Positions 20,857 to 33,689 of a stretch of 64,000 nt of DNA are shown here, piece by piece. The number at the start of each line of letters is the position of its first letter. Position 1 is the stretch's first letter. The position numbers and the translations under genes were made by a program. This DNA is from Lyophyllum atratum. Taxonomy: Eukaryota > Basidiomycota > Agaricomycetes > Agaricales > Lyophyllaceae. Location of the stretch: assembly GCA_014905825.1 (NCBI GenBank), contig JACGCN010000052.1:62001-126000 (forward strand), written 5' to 3'. The notes below the pieces were generated by a model. That model was not told the DNA's origin, made no database searches, and worked only from the letters and a program-made list of their open reading frames with translations.

Positions 20857-21071
20857 TATTCCCGCTCAAAAAGGATGTGTCTCTGTAGGGATTTTTCCCT
20901 TACCCATGTCTGTGGCTACTTGGTGATCAACCTGAACTGCGGCCTAGCTCACTCGGAGTTGTGGATATGGGTCCGAGACGATGATGTAGATTACTTAGTT
21001 ATTTGCCTGTACTTAGTAGCATCGGGAAACTCTCGGAACCCCGGCGTTCAGGAATTGGACCATGCCGGTAA

Positions 21072-21097
21072 TATACTACTACTACTACTACTACTAC
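21072..21097. repeat. TAC trinucleotide tail of the LINE
   Basis: Eight or more TAC/ACT units end the LINE 3' UTR, as in LINEs that end in short tandem repeats rather than poly(A). Confidence 0.85.
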
Positions 21098-21098
21098 A

Positions 21099-21465
21099 TT
21101 CCAAAAAGAATGGAAATATCTCCCTTACGTTGAAAGTTGACGTTCGTTCCAAAGTCCTCGATGCACATCATGAACACCAGAGCCCCAATACAGCCATCCC
21201 AAGTTCACTGACGAAAGTAAGTCTCCACCTTTACTATATTTATCTCCTGTTCATGAATTGAAGTTATTGAACGGACTACTTCTTCCAGGCCAACAGATAA
21301 GACAATAGTCTAGAATACGGCAGGTGAAAGTCATATAGTCCTACAGCTTCCCGGTGTGTTATACCGTGTGCACCGCACCCTAGCTGATTCTTGACAGACC
21401 AGATCTATATCGTTTCTGCTCCTCCTCCGCCTTCATGATCTGGAGATGGACGACAAACGCACTTG
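21099..21465. other. Intergenic right flank of the LINE
   Basis: A short plus-strand open frame (about 21,121-21,218) ends at a good donor site (GTAAGTC) and could be a gene fragment cut by the LINE, but I cannot identify it. Otherwise no feature was seen. Confidence 0.3.
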
Positions 21466-21972
21466 CTAAGTTTCTGCATTCCCGTTCTCTGAAATGCGTA
21501 CCTCAATCTGGGCGTCAAGTTTATCAACCTCACGAAGGCGCACAAGTATACGGACAGAGTTTCCGCAACAAAAAAGTTGAAGCTCCTTCCAGGGTGATAC
21601 AGACGCACGGAAAGTCTTCTCGCGGAGCTCCGCCGCTTGTAGTTGGAGCCTATGCTAATTAAGCGTTTAACTTATCTCTGCCTAGTGACTGTCCTACCTC
21701 TGCAGTGCCGCCAGGATTCCAAGCATCTCTTTTTCATTGTACTCTCCACATTCCATAGCGCCGTGGATACTGCGGACTTTTTCATCGACGTGGTGGATAG
21801 CTGAGTCGAGGTGCCGCATAATGGTCTTTGGGTGGACGGCGCGACTGAGCGTCGAAATGAGGATGATGATGCCGGCGAGAATTGTCGTTACCTGGACCAG
21901 ATCCCTCGGCATGAGGGCAATCAGAGCTGGCCACATCAATGAGTTGGACGTGGAGCATACGTTGGACGCCAT
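21466..21972 (-). CDS. Small putative membrane / coiled-coil protein
   Basis: Two exons (21972-21698 and 21649-21466, intron 48 nt) join in phase to about 152 residues. Residues about 23-42 (LVQVTTILAGIIILISTL) form one membrane-spanning or buried hydrophobic helix. The rest is charged and probably helical (HLDSAIHHVDEKV, KEMLGILAALQRLQLQAAEL, LREVDKLDAQIE). No known domain. The frame and splice junction give a continuous amphipathic pattern, which argues for a real gene. An alternative 36-nt terminal intron would change the last residues only. Confidence 0.45.
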
Positions 21973-23900
21973 TTTAGTGCCTCCGAGATAGATGCTAATG
22001 ATCCTTTACCGGGTCTCTATTTAACATAATGGAACCCGCCCCGTTTAGGTCCAAGACGTGAACAGCCATTAATGCCGTGTACGTTGCTGTTTATGGGGAG
22101 CCTCGGGGGCCAAAATTACGCAAGCTCGGATCCACCTCGAGCTGGTTTACAGGAGTGTCTCTTCCATATGTAAACAAGATATACTGGACCCTTGACAGGA
22201 AAGGAACTTTGCACAGCGGACGGACACCCGTTCGAGCGTATCCAATGCCTGGTACAGTGACAGATGGTGGTCTGGAAAAAGGAAACCCCTGCAAAAGTTT
22301 CAACGCTTAGACCTTCCGGGTACAGTTGGTGCTCACCCGGGTGTGACGTCGCAGTAGGTGGCTCGGGTACGTACATCGATGCAAAAAGTCGGACGAGACA
22401 AGGACGAGAAGGGAATGATGAAACATCATGATCATCTGATGGTCTTGATGGGATCTGATGGGATCGTAATCGAAAAAGACCTGCCAAATACCTCGCAACA
22501 GATGGCGTGAGATTCGAACTCTCTCTTTCGTGGTTTTTCGCGCAAGGTTTCCGAGAGGGCACATTCTGACATCCAGTACATCGGCAGCGAGCGCTATCAC
22601 CTGGCTTACTGAACCAGAATTCGATGTTTCGAATCAGACCGTGGGATTTGGCCCCGAGTGACTCGTGAAGCAATCGTGAGCCACCTTGAGATGTTTCAAG
22701 ACTTCTTAGAAGGCAACCAACGCCAAGGAGAACTGGTGGCTACCTCCACCTGTCTACACAGCAGCTCATACACCTCGGCCGAGTGTGGTATCATGTCTAG
22801 ATGCAGGGATTTAGAGCATGTATAGCGGATCCTAAGCACGAAGCTGCCATAGGTTTGGCTGCCGGTAGATCTCCCTTTAGGATGCGTCGAAGCATAAGCT
22901 CATAGAGAAGGCGCGCCTGGAATTAGTTCTCGGCTTCTGGAGCGGAGAACATGCGCCGAGGTAATGCTACCCCCTAGACGCGTAACCTCGGAGCTATCCG
23001 TCGTATCCGAGTCTCGCAGTCCGGCGTACCGGGCAGTTCACGGGACTCTGAGGCATATTGCCATACGAGAGTGACCACCAAAGTGTACAGCCGGTGATTA
23101 CGCTGCCTTGCGGTTCGCTCTGTATCGGAGACTGTTTGCGTGATTGCTGATCATGACTTGCCTGCGTCGGCAGGCCACGTAACCGAAGAATCGTTCCTGG
23201 GGTGAAGTGACGATAGAGGATCGAGCAATGGATCCGGAGGTAAACTCCCTGCCATCGCCAGCGAACAACAGTCTTTCTGGACGGAAGTCATCCGCACGAA
23301 TACTCAGTAATGATATTTGTGAATTCCAAAGTGACATCTCGGTGGGGAGAAAGGTCAAGTCAATCGTGCGTAGCATGCATAGCCCTCGCCGAGCCTCGCA
23401 AGCTTATCGACTTCCGTTTGTTGACCGAAAGATTGCAGACGAAAACGTAGTTGAAAGGTCGGTAAACGACCTCAGTACCATAGGTTGTGGAGTTAATTGT
23501 ATCTATGTATCCTGTCTAGATAAGTGAGAGAAAGCGTGAGGACAACCCTCGTAGAACCAGATTCCGCAGAAGAGACTTAACGTAATGCGCCACCACTCGC
23601 GGTAGCGTGAATATATCGTCCTAGCCAGAGATGGCAGGCATAGTTTGTTGCCGGCCGCAGGTGTCGATGGGGGGAAAAGACACAAGAGATTTGTTGGAAC
23701 GCCTTGCACGTGGGCGTGGAAAAAGTTATCCAGGATCACGATCATGCGCGTCACCTCACGTTTACAGTACTGGTCCATTTCAATTTTCACTGGACTGGCT
23801 TCGAACCAGACATCGCTAATCTGATCACTTGAACGTATCCAAAAACGTACGCAAGCACCTTCCGATTCACTAACTGGAGATCGTTTGTGGTAAGGGGCTC
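21973..23900. other. Gene-poor stretch
   Basis: A 185-codon minus frame (22,673-22,116) and a 106-codon plus frame (23,207-23,527) lack domain or splice support. A degenerate tRNA-like T-arm lies near 22,505 on the minus strand. I see no supported gene. Confidence 0.4.
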
Positions 23901-24673
23901 TTAAGCAGTCCTGGCCATCGCTGCATCCACGCGAGCTCTCCCTAAACTCTCCCAGTCGTCCCAGCAAAGGCTTAGAACCACACTATCCCGTCCCTGTGCG
24001 TCTCGCCTCGGATCTCCAGCTCTCCTCTCCCTACCATTTCCTCCTGTCTCCTTTCCTTCGGGTAGCACCCAATGCCATCTCAAGACCCCCTCTTTCGAAA
24101 AGCCCATCCTCTCTGCTGCCTTGAGACTTGGCGCGTTCAGAGGGCTAGCTTTCCACACTACTCGGCGCAGACCAAGTCCGCCCTCAGATGGGAGATCGAG
24201 AGCGTAATGCAGGAGGAGCCCGATTGCATTCGATGTGACGTGTGTCCGCTGAAATCTCGGAGATATCAGGACGAAGGCTATTTCGGCATGCAGATTGTTT
24301 GCTGAGGCGTCGGCGAAACCGATCACACCTGCAAGAGCGCCGTCTACGTCCCCTGTCTCCTGTGCTTTGGTCTTATCGTATACTGCGAACAGGACGCACG
24401 CGGGGTTAGGGTGAATGCGATTTTCAACAAGGGTTGAATTGAACTCTTCGGGAGTGAGATAGGGGCCCCACGGGAAGTTGTCGTACGACGGGCTTGGGAT
24501 CGCGAAGAATTCCTTCAGATGTTTTGCTGGCTATTGTATATGCGAGTTAGCTTTGGTATACAGGTGGAGAAGTAACAGCACTCAACGAGGAACGGGGTGA
24601 GTTTGACTCGTTCATTTTCCAAGTCGTTCACTGGAAAGCAAAAGTTGACGTCGTACTCTTCTACAGTAGACAT
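23901..24673 (-). CDS. GNAT-family N-acetyltransferase
   Basis: Two exons: 24673-24587 (29 codons) and 24530-23901, with a 56-nt intron, giving 238 residues. The fold of RimJ/RimL-like acetyltransferases is recognisable: NERVKLTPF start strand, the central strands VIGFADAS and EIAFVLISPRFQRTHV with the acetyl-CoA-binding helix (SNAIGLLLHYAL), then WKASPLNAPSLKAAERMGF and a final strand. In known members the NA..S...A..LGF segment packs on CoA and the substrate amine. Substrate unknown. The start at 24673 gives the expected 30-residue lead before LTPF. The protein should be cytosolic. Confidence 0.8.
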
Positions 24674-27600
24674 GGCTTCAAGTTTTAGCGCTGAGGATAT
24701 GTCACCTTTAAATGGCGGCGAAAAGATGACTCAATCGGGCCGGTGTTCAACGGACTCCGGCGGATAGTGGCCATGCGGTCTTATCTGATGCCTACCATAG
24801 CCAAGCTCACGGACAGAACGTGTCCTCCGTCGCCGAGCAAACTCTTATGCCCTTCTCGAAGAATGGTGGTCGGAACACAAGTTCACACTATCGCAGCCGC
24901 TTCCAAGTTTTTCACCGCGCCTCGCGAACATGTGGAGCGCCCAACGATATAAGGTGCCGAAGAACTTTGGGGGGTCGCGCATCGCGGAACTCGACACGGC
25001 TTGCAGCTCATGCCGCTCATCACCGATAGAGTGGATTCGTCATCTCGACAGGGTACACATCTTTCGACGACGTTCGAGTCAAAAAAGTAGGTTATATGTG
25101 CATCACCGTTAAGATTCTGACAAGATCTTACTGGTCAGAATACAATAAGTTAAACGGTTGCGGCGAGCTATGGGAACTACCGCTTGAGTACCTGCCGGCC
25201 GTGGATGCGCAACTTGACTCGCTCCACCTACCCCCTCCTATGTTCATAGCCTCGTTCGTTTCGTTTCGCCTCCTATCAGGAACAATAAACCTGATAGCAT
25301 GGAACCCAAGGCCACGTTCGAGTAGGTTTGGGCCTGACCCAGACCCATGTCGACCGAGGGGAGATCCATACCCTATGGTCCATTTTAGTGATAGGGTACG
25401 GCGAACAAGGCATTTTTTTCTGATCGTCAAGAGTATCCTAGTCTCAAGAAAGATCAAGGTGGTGAGGTAGGAAATCGGAAGGTGAGGTCGATTCTAACTT
25501 AAGAATTGGCAACACGATGCCCGGCAAGTAACGGTTATACAGGGTTCCATCTTAGACCAATTCTTAGCCAGGGCGGTGGAGGCCTTTCTGATGTCCAAAG
25601 TCGAACCGGCTTGGGCGCCCTCGGGTCAATAAGATCGCGAATAGTCCATTGGTTGCAGCATGCCAGACTCTTACTCTGTTCAGGCCTGGGACACGATTTC
25701 ATGAGCTAAGGCATTGTACCAAGTAGACAACTTCAAAGTCATATCGCGTCGTTCTTGTCTCGAGAAACGATATCTACAGTCCGTTGGCCTTTGGCTTGTA
25801 CGTATATGTATTCTTCCATTTCTGAGTTATCAATCGCAGAGAGAGCCTTGCCGTCATACACAAACCTCCAGCACTATCTGTGTGGATGAGCTTCACGCGC
25901 TCGAAATTCTACCCCAGCATAGGGGAAAGGGGCTTGCTTGGAAGAAGTCTAGCGACAGACCTCGATTGTACCCTAACTCAAATATTACATGAGATGCTTC
26001 CGAAACGGTTGCTATCTTCTTGATAGGTCGATTTCAGCAAACATATTGACGGTAGCTCTTGATGATGCAGGACGCCGTAGGCCTGCTGGCTATGTCAAGC
26101 CCTGACGCCATGAACAGCGCGAGATCAAATCAAGGAAACATCGGCGCATGTACAGCTTGAGGAGCACTAGCATCGATGAACGTCTCGGACAAAAGATCCA
26201 GAAGGCAAGATGATCATTGGAAGACAAGTACGGCAGACAGGATCATCTGAGGCTTGATGAATCCGTCACAGATTGCTGACCTATATCAATATTTTGTTCA
26301 TGGAAGGCGCAAAGTGCTGTGAGGCGCACGAAGGTCAACGATGGGAATGGTATACTCCTCGGTTTTACAGAGAAATTGGTCACAAGGCAGAAAGAAGCTG
26401 GCGCATGAGGGAATATTGCTACACGCACGAGTTCTCCAATCCCCGCAAGGCTCGAAGTCGATGATATTCCAAGCGGCATGATTATATGAACTTGCACCTG
26501 ATAAAAATCGCGGAGGAACAAGTGTGTTCAAGTAAGGTTTCGTTCTAAGCTAGACGTTGTCGACATCGACATATGACCTGATACGCCAGGTGCACCTGCT
26601 GGAGCGAGATATCGGTGGTTTCTAACTGAAGACACTTCCCAGCCAATATGTATGGGACAACATTGACGCTTGGCAGCATGCCGAAAATAGAGCGGGCGTG
26701 ACTCTAGGTCTGGCGACTGCCTGTCCGTGCAAATTGTATCAAGTTATGTCAAGCCGCTGATGCGACCGCAAGACACAGGAAATAGAACAGGCATCCAGTC
26801 CGCGACCTAAAAGTTGGAATGAACCCAGAAAGGTAGGGGCTCATCTTAAAGACTAGGTAGCGTGGTTATTCGCCTGCACCAAAAAGGGATCGAAAACCAG
26901 GTTGTCTGGAAAATGCTGTTCTGTTGTCGCCGAGATGGGCTGGGGACTAGCAGTAGATACTAACATACAATCTCGAAGAGCCCATGTTGAGACAAGGTGC
27001 TCCGGTCTTGACGCACATCACAATCAGAATGATCAGCATTTTTGAATCCACTTCGAATTTGAAAAGAACATCATACATGTCATATCATAGATCGACTTCA
27101 GATTAGATTCAACATCAAATTCGGTGATAGACAGTCGAAGGAAGTGGCGGTATTTGAAGAATGCATGAGAGTGTTGCTCGTGAGTCGTAAATTTCATGAG
27201 GTAGGGAAACCAAGTTGAGTCAGCAACGTCTTGAGCGTCACTGTTTGGCTTTGATGTCCAACACCATGTACGAATGATCATGTTCAGCAGCGAAGCCCTT
27301 GAACAGCCGTACATCTTGAACAACGATCATCTCATCATAGCTTTACAATCTAGGATATCTAATGGTCCATTGGAGATGATCAGTAAGGTCTGTGTTCGTT
27401 TCAAAATGCAGGTTATATGCTTTGAACCATCAGATGATGTTGAGTTGGTGGCAGGATTCAAATGCTTTACGCGGTTTTTTACAGTTGATTTACACCTGTC
27501 GCGTGTCTACGATGCTTGTCCGAGGACGCTCTTCGTTCGGTGCATCCGAATCACAGAAGAATCATCTATGAAACTATTCAACTTGGTTTCATTTTCAAGG

Positions 27601-28965
27601 GAATTCCTGTGAGGTTGTCCACTTCCTCGCTCAAATTACACGCTAACAATTACTGACCTCAGCCTCATGGACTCTTCGCACGCCAATCCCTGCTTTAGAC
27701 ATGCAGCTTCAACTTCGTTTATCCTCCTCCAGGCTCCTAGAGTGCGGTCTATCGGAGGATCTCCTGTCAATTCTTAAAGGGTGTGCGTCATCTCCCTCTG
27801 TTACGACCACGAACGTCGATCTTATCGCTATATCCATTCAAGCAGACCTATCATTGAATGTACACCTCAGTTCGGTCGTACAAGCCGATACAGCCTTGTC
27901 CGGATGAACCGTATCGCGATCATGATTTTGAACTGGTAGAGAAAGGAAAGTCACGTGAATACTCGGAGGGAGAATTTCAATCAGTGGCGAGTCGATTGTC
28001 AGGTCCAGGCAAGGTCCAGGCAAAAGGATTGGGATAACTTGTATTCTCAAGTTGTTCGCGATAGGTATACTTCACTGGAACGACTCTTTCTGTGCTATTT
28101 CTCATCAAAGCTCCGCCCAGGTACTGGATGTCGCCCACTTATGCAATGTTGAGGTGTTCGTTCTCTCGGAGACTCGGAGTTCTCGACGACCATGTCGCAA
28201 TAATGTCCTTAAAGCTCGACTCCATATGACAGTTCCTGACTGACATGATTGTCTCCGAGTTCCCAAGCATCTCAAGGTCCAAAGCCGGAGTACAATATGA
28301 CCATCATCGGGTAGAGGCTGATGCTGATCACTGATCCGTCACAAATCGTCGCGTGAGCATCGACATGCGGCGTGCGCTGAATTGATTCATTCGGGGTGCG
28401 GTACTGATTGGCACTGATGACGATCATACATGATCTTCAGGAACTGGTGAGTCCCGCCCGCCGTCGTACCTGGTTCGCCGCCGATCAGAATACACATCTA
28501 GGGCCCGTACCTCAATGCCCCGCACTTCGTACATTCGCGACTCAGACGTAACATCCATTGCCTCGTGTTCAGGCTCAAATGCACCTTCCTTCGTCCGAAC
28601 CTCGCACACCCGATTGTCGGACATATCAGGGATATCTCCACCTTCGGCCACCTCGTGCATGCCTGAGCGACAGTCGGCCTCCCCGAGATGACAGTGAAAA
28701 CCGAATATTCACCCAGTTTTCGAGAGCAGGAGGCGCGAGGGCAGCAGGCTGCAGGTGCGAGTCTTCGAAATGGCCTGAGATTAAGGCGTTGATACAATCC
28801 ACCGCGCCCCAGCGCGCTGGTGACAGGAAAGTCTCGCTTCAGGTTTTCGACGATTATCCGCCTTATTAGCATTCATCTTCCAGCAGACGGCGAAGAAGCT
28901 CGGACCCTGCACTTCATACACTCGACTAAATACCGAAGCCCGTCCATCGCACACATACAACTGCG
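24674..28965. other. 4.3-kb gene-poor stretch
   Basis: Only short open frames (under 130 codons) occur, none with a domain I recognise. Near 28,424-28,905 the minus strand repeats a short motif of the type R-V/M-Y/C-E-V in three places, suggesting a small degenerate protein repeat, but no gene model holds together. Confidence 0.35.
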
Positions 28966-31162
28966 ATGGTCGGAAGCCAGTCTCTGAGACTTAAAATGCC
29001 CGATGTCTCGTCCCGCCAACCTCAACAGAGTTTCCCTCTGCTGCAGAATATGGTCGAGAATAGGCTTTCGTACTCTTGTGCAAAGGATATCACGGGTACC
29101 GCTTTCGCTTACGTCGGTGACATCGCTCCTCGCAAGTCGTCAGGCATCAAAGTTGTGATCGTTGGTTGTGGATTTGCAGGGCTCGCATGCGCAATCGAAT
29201 GTACGAGAAAGGGACACGACGTCGTGGTTTTGGAGCAGTCTGAGGAGACCAAGCTTCAGACTTTAGGTAGGCTCGCAAATTTGGGCGTCCTGGTTGTGTC
29301 ACTGAGGTTTTGTCTTCCCAAGGTGACGTGAGTATCGCAGTCGGTATTGAGGACTGCCATCGATTAAATTCCGCGCTACGAAGGTTTTGAGCTTTGGCCC
29401 GAACGCAGGGCGCATCATCGAGCGATGGGGGCTTCATGACCGGTGAGATCTAGTGATCTCAACGTCCATCACGTCGGCTACGCATAGCCGTGATCTTACT
29501 TTTTTCTTCTCCTCTAGACTCTGGCCTCTCTGTGGCCATGCGCCAGCTCTTGTACGTTGTCTCTATTCCACTGTTCATGTATAGCTGAGCCATCATACGA
29601 CAGTACCTTCACAACCACCAGGGAGACCTTTTGAATGTCCAACCGCTCCCTGAGCTCGAATTCGGGGCCCGAGCCTACAATGGCCACCGAGGGCAGATGC
29701 ACACGATCTTTCTGGAGCATGCGCGGGCCCTCGGCGTGGATATCCGGCTGGGAATGCAAGTCTCTGAGTACTGGGAGGATCCCGGGCACGGTATAGCAGG
29801 GGTGGTCGTGCGTGGCGAACGCATTGAGGGAAACGTTGTCGTCGGCGCGGATGGTGTGAGAAGCAAGGCCCGTACTCATGTTTTGGTAAGTTATCCCGGC
29901 CATTTGCTTTTCCTATCCCATTTGTCGTACGTCCACATGGATCGGATGCGCCTCGAAATGTAAGGTCTACGGCTGATTCGGAATCGGGTTGCAGGGTTAT
30001 CAAGAGGCACCAAAGCCATCTGGATACGCCATATATCGTGCATGGTTTAATGCCCAGAAGCAGGGTATCGACCGGGATCCACTCACGGATTTTATGACCA
30101 AGGGCGAGGATGTGGTTTATGCCTGGATTGGTGAGTCATAATCGGTTATGAGCCAGATCCTGCGCCTCTTGACAACTGGCGCTCTTATTTCCTGTCAGGT
30201 CGGGACGTCCATTTCATTACCTCATGTTCCCAAGGTGGCACGGCCGTGTCCTGTGTCCTTACCCATAGGTTCGTCTCCATAGTTCTTCACCCCAAACCCT
30301 GAGTAAGGCAAGAAGGGTTGCTTACGGAACAGTACTGATTCAGCTTTCTGTTCTTTTAGAGATGACAGCGACATCGAAGAGGGCTGGTCGTTCCCCGGCA
30401 AGATCGACGATGTCCTGGATGTCGTTCATGGTTGGGATGCACGTTGTTCAGCAGTTCTATCCAAGGCACCATCATTTGTCGATTGGAAGCTCGTTCATCG
30501 CGATCCCCTGCCCACCTGGGTCAGCCCGACGGGTCATCTGGTTCTCATCGGCGACGCGGCTCACCCATTCCTGCCGTAAGATCCCTGTGTTTAACTGAAC
30601 TCTATCATCCGCTCACTACAGGATTATCAAATATTCCGGCTGTTCGTGTATCCCTCGGATTTCATTGTCTTCCGAATTTTCCATACAATAACGCCTCCAT
30701 TCCGTGTGTAGGACGAGCATTCAGGGCGCATCACAAGCCGTGGAGGATGGCGTCACTTTGGCTGTCACACTGCAGCTCTCGGGGAAGACCAAGGTACCAC
30801 TTGCTGTCAGGAGCTGGGAACATCTAAGGTATGTATCGTCTCGCTCGTGTATATATATCCTGCCTCGGCCATCTGTTCATCAGAGGCCGGGGTGCCGGAG
30901 TTTCTTTCCATACCGATACTTTTTGACGCGTATCACGTTTGGTTTGGGAAGATATCAGCGGGTGCGACTCGCTCAGCTTATGGGCGAATCGACACGAGAC
31001 AAGTGGCATCGCAATACCACCGATTCCCATGGTCAAGACTTGGATCTACCGAGACCAGAATGGTTGTTCGCGTTTGATGCTGAACGACATGCATATGACG
31101 CGTGCGAGCAGGTCTCGCGAGACATACGGGAAGGTGGGTACAAACGGCCTACACTGCCCTAA
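28966..31162 (+). CDS. FAD-dependent monooxygenase (salicylate hydroxylase-like)
   Basis: Ten exons join in phase to about 476 residues: 28966-29266, 29323-29327, 29384-29442, 29518-29551, 29604-29885, 29995-30130, 30199-30268, 30360-30575, 30712-30828, 30952-31162. [16 protein letters not shown] is the FAD-binding Rossmann loop (GxGxxG). [25 protein letters not shown] and [11 protein letters not shown] (the GD motif contacting FAD ribityl) define a class A flavoprotein hydroxylase. A NAD(P)H-dependent aromatic-ring hydroxylase or similar secondary-metabolism role is likely; substrate unknown. Exon 2 is only 5 nt and is required to keep frame. The start could instead be Met 11 (28,996). No neighbouring biosynthetic core gene is visible. 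Confidence 0.85.
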
Positions 31163-33689
31163 CCAAATGCGATGGTCCCAGAGTATATGGCGGCCGGTTG
31201 GGCAGACAGGTATGGACCCTTGTCGAGATGCTTCCTTCCGTAAGCCTCGCTAATAAATGTATCACAGCCTGCTTCTTTCCAGACTGTGGCGTGCATGGGC
31301 AGGACTTGTACCAATATTCCTTGATATCCGGCCTTCGTCACCTATGTGTATGAATTCGAGCGCGAAATCTTAGATGAAGACCCTGACGTATGTGCGTGTG
31401 CGTTTAAACCTACTGATGGGCATCATGGCCTATGCTTCTCGCGAACGCCGAACCACGTCACCGAACCGAACTGCCGTGAGCATCGAGTGACCAGTCTCTG
31501 GATATCCTTGGAAGCTTCAAGTGCTTCGCGAAGTCTCTCACAATTGTGCGGACGTAAGCTTGCGTGTGGAGCGCTTACCCTAACAGCCACTAGTTCCTCG
31601 ACCGATGGATACCTGATCCGCATCCATCATCGTCCTGCCTTCGACCCCATCATCAATACTGACCAGATAGAAACTCGACATCTGGGGCGATGCGACGACC
31701 TGTCTTTATCTATGGTAGAAGATATTTCGACAATGCCCCGGAACCCCTCCTTCGGGCATTGGGCAGAGGTAGATGTTCCAGATGTCACGAGGCCCCTGAT
31801 ATCAGGCGCGATTGCCCAACTCTCATTTGTAGTTCGCTCAGCACAGAGCTATCGCGTTGACGTTCACAGAATCACAGTCGCGATCTGCTCCGGCTAGATC
31901 ACGGACTCGCAATCACAAATCAGCGAACTAGCGAATCAGGATGGGCAATCATATCACCGAAGCAGCCCAACGAGATTGCACGATTATAAGTGCCAGCATC
32001 CGCATATGTAGCGTGCATGGCCACGTACCTGTCGACATCTCGCGCCCATCAGGCATCAGTAACCACATCATGCGGTAAATCCGACTTGATGTATGTATAA
32101 TGTATGCATGCTCAGATGTTGGTGCGTATATCTATTACCACCGTTCGCATGCATCTTGAGCTCACTTCAAACGGGAACGTGCGTCGTTACTCTGTCACTG
32201 ATGTGAGTTTCGACGGGGGAAGCGCCCTTGTACTCTTCGCCGTACTGTTCCAACAGTCTTACCCCACGCCGATAATTAAAAATTAATCCGGGACCTTGAA
32301 CTCTGACCGTGGCTGTTGGAGCGACTCGGGAACTCGCTCCCGCGCGCGCGTCATACAAGGCTCGGGTGTGGCATCCATTATACAGACGATGCAATCCACT
32401 TGTCAAAATCCAGGCCCCGGCGCTATGCTCCGCTTGAATGATGTGCCAGCGGACAAGGGGAGGAGTAGATCTAGGACGCTCGAAAACCCCGCAACCAAAA
32501 ACATACGGCATGCCATTGGAAAAGGTCTATCGAACCATCCTTGGAGACCGGTGTTATTGTGCGTATTTAGAAGACCATTCCCATCCCTATACCCATTGCC
32601 CTTCCCCTTACCCTTCCAAGTATTATCCAGGTACTGACTACGTACCCTCCAACATAGATATCGACTTTCATGCAAGAAGTCGACATTCAAACTATGTTGG
32701 CATCTGACACTGAGTGACAGACCGGAATGGAAGCGAGCTGCGGAGATCCTTGTCCACGGCCCATATCGACTTCCAAAATATCCCGACCCCTTGCCTAAAC
32801 GAGCACTCGGGGAGGGTGTTCGGGCACGGGGATGAGCCCTTCCCCATCGACAACAAGGTGCACATACAGCGTAAGTAACCGTGGTCAGCCAAGGGCTCAG
32901 CCAAGACCCTGTGACGATTACCTCCGTCGCGGACGCAAAAGTCCATCAGGATTCATAAGCCGGGTCATTGACGCGCGAGCCAAGCCATGTATGACTCCGT
33001 GATCTCGCCTGATCATGAACTTAGAACGCCCTTATCTGCAATCGATCCCCCACATACATCTTCCCCCCGCCTCTTCTCCGAGCAGGTGTAGGCAAGCGCA
33101 GCAGGAGGGTCACCAGGTTCCTCCCGAAGGTGCCTGTGTATACAACCTCAAGTCGTGGGTGTGATCTGTTCTTGCCGGGCCTTGGCTCGAGCTCGTGGCA
33201 TGCATCACGGGCCCACACAGCGCAACGGGTCAAATGGGTGCTCGGCGGATCAATAAGCACGCATCGTGATCAGGGCTTCGATCAGAGGACCTGGGAGCAG
33301 CAGAAGCACCCCCTCTCGCCCCCCTGGCCCCATCGTCGATCATGCGTACAGGGACTGGGAGGCTTCTGGATGCCGGGTGTGGTTAGCCGCCCGAACGCGA
33401 GGGTGAACTGAAATGGCGTGCCCTGAATCGCAAGGGGGGTGAACCTTATGTGGTAAAAATTTATCTTCTTCTTCTTCGTTTGGGTGTTTCTGGTGTGGTG
33501 CTAGCGGCTCGGGGAGGCGCGGGAGGGAGAGAGGACCGCGGAGTGATCTGATGGATATACTCACAACTCGGGAGGAGATCTACTGTATACAGTAATTTCA
33601 ATAGAACTGCTAATGCATTTACACACTTACCGGTGAGCCCATAAGAGTCGAATTCGGCACAAACGCTAGAGGACATGCTTCTCGCGAGC
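31163..33689. other. Gene-poor stretch with one 183-codon open frame
   Basis: A plus frame at 31,346-31,897 (183 codons) has no recognised domain. The rest holds short frames only. A GC-alternating run (cgcgcgcgcg) lies near 32,341-32,349. I see no supported gene. Confidence 0.3.

Larger units (their letters stand above)
4618..21098 (+). mobile_element. Non-LTR retrotransposon (LINE), split by two later insertions
   Basis: Plus-strand pieces in order: ORF1 remnant (4618-5109), endonuclease (5139-5776, resuming at 6207), start of RNase H (to 6610), rest of RNase H plus reverse transcriptase plus CCHC-like tail (18020-20856), and a 3' end in TAC repeats (21072-21097). The 430-bp inverted-repeat element (5777-6206) and the Gypsy element (6611-18017) interrupt it. 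Without them it is about 4.6 kb. The 5' boundary is uncertain and ORF1 looks 5'-truncated. Endonuclease coding changes frame near 5707, so this copy is dead. I could not find a target-site duplication. Domain order endonuclease - RNase H - RT is unusual. Confidence 0.85.

Noticed and set aside
22500..22610. tRNA gene on the minus strand
   Set aside because: A TTCGAAT loop and a D-arm-like stretch exist, but the T-stem has a mismatch and no 5' acceptor strand pairs with the 3' side.
22116..22673. 185-codon minus-strand gene
   Set aside because: Low-quality composition, no domain, no splice support; likely chance.
31346..31897. 183-codon plus-strand gene
   Set aside because: No recognisable motif or promoter; kept only as a note in the intergenic entry.
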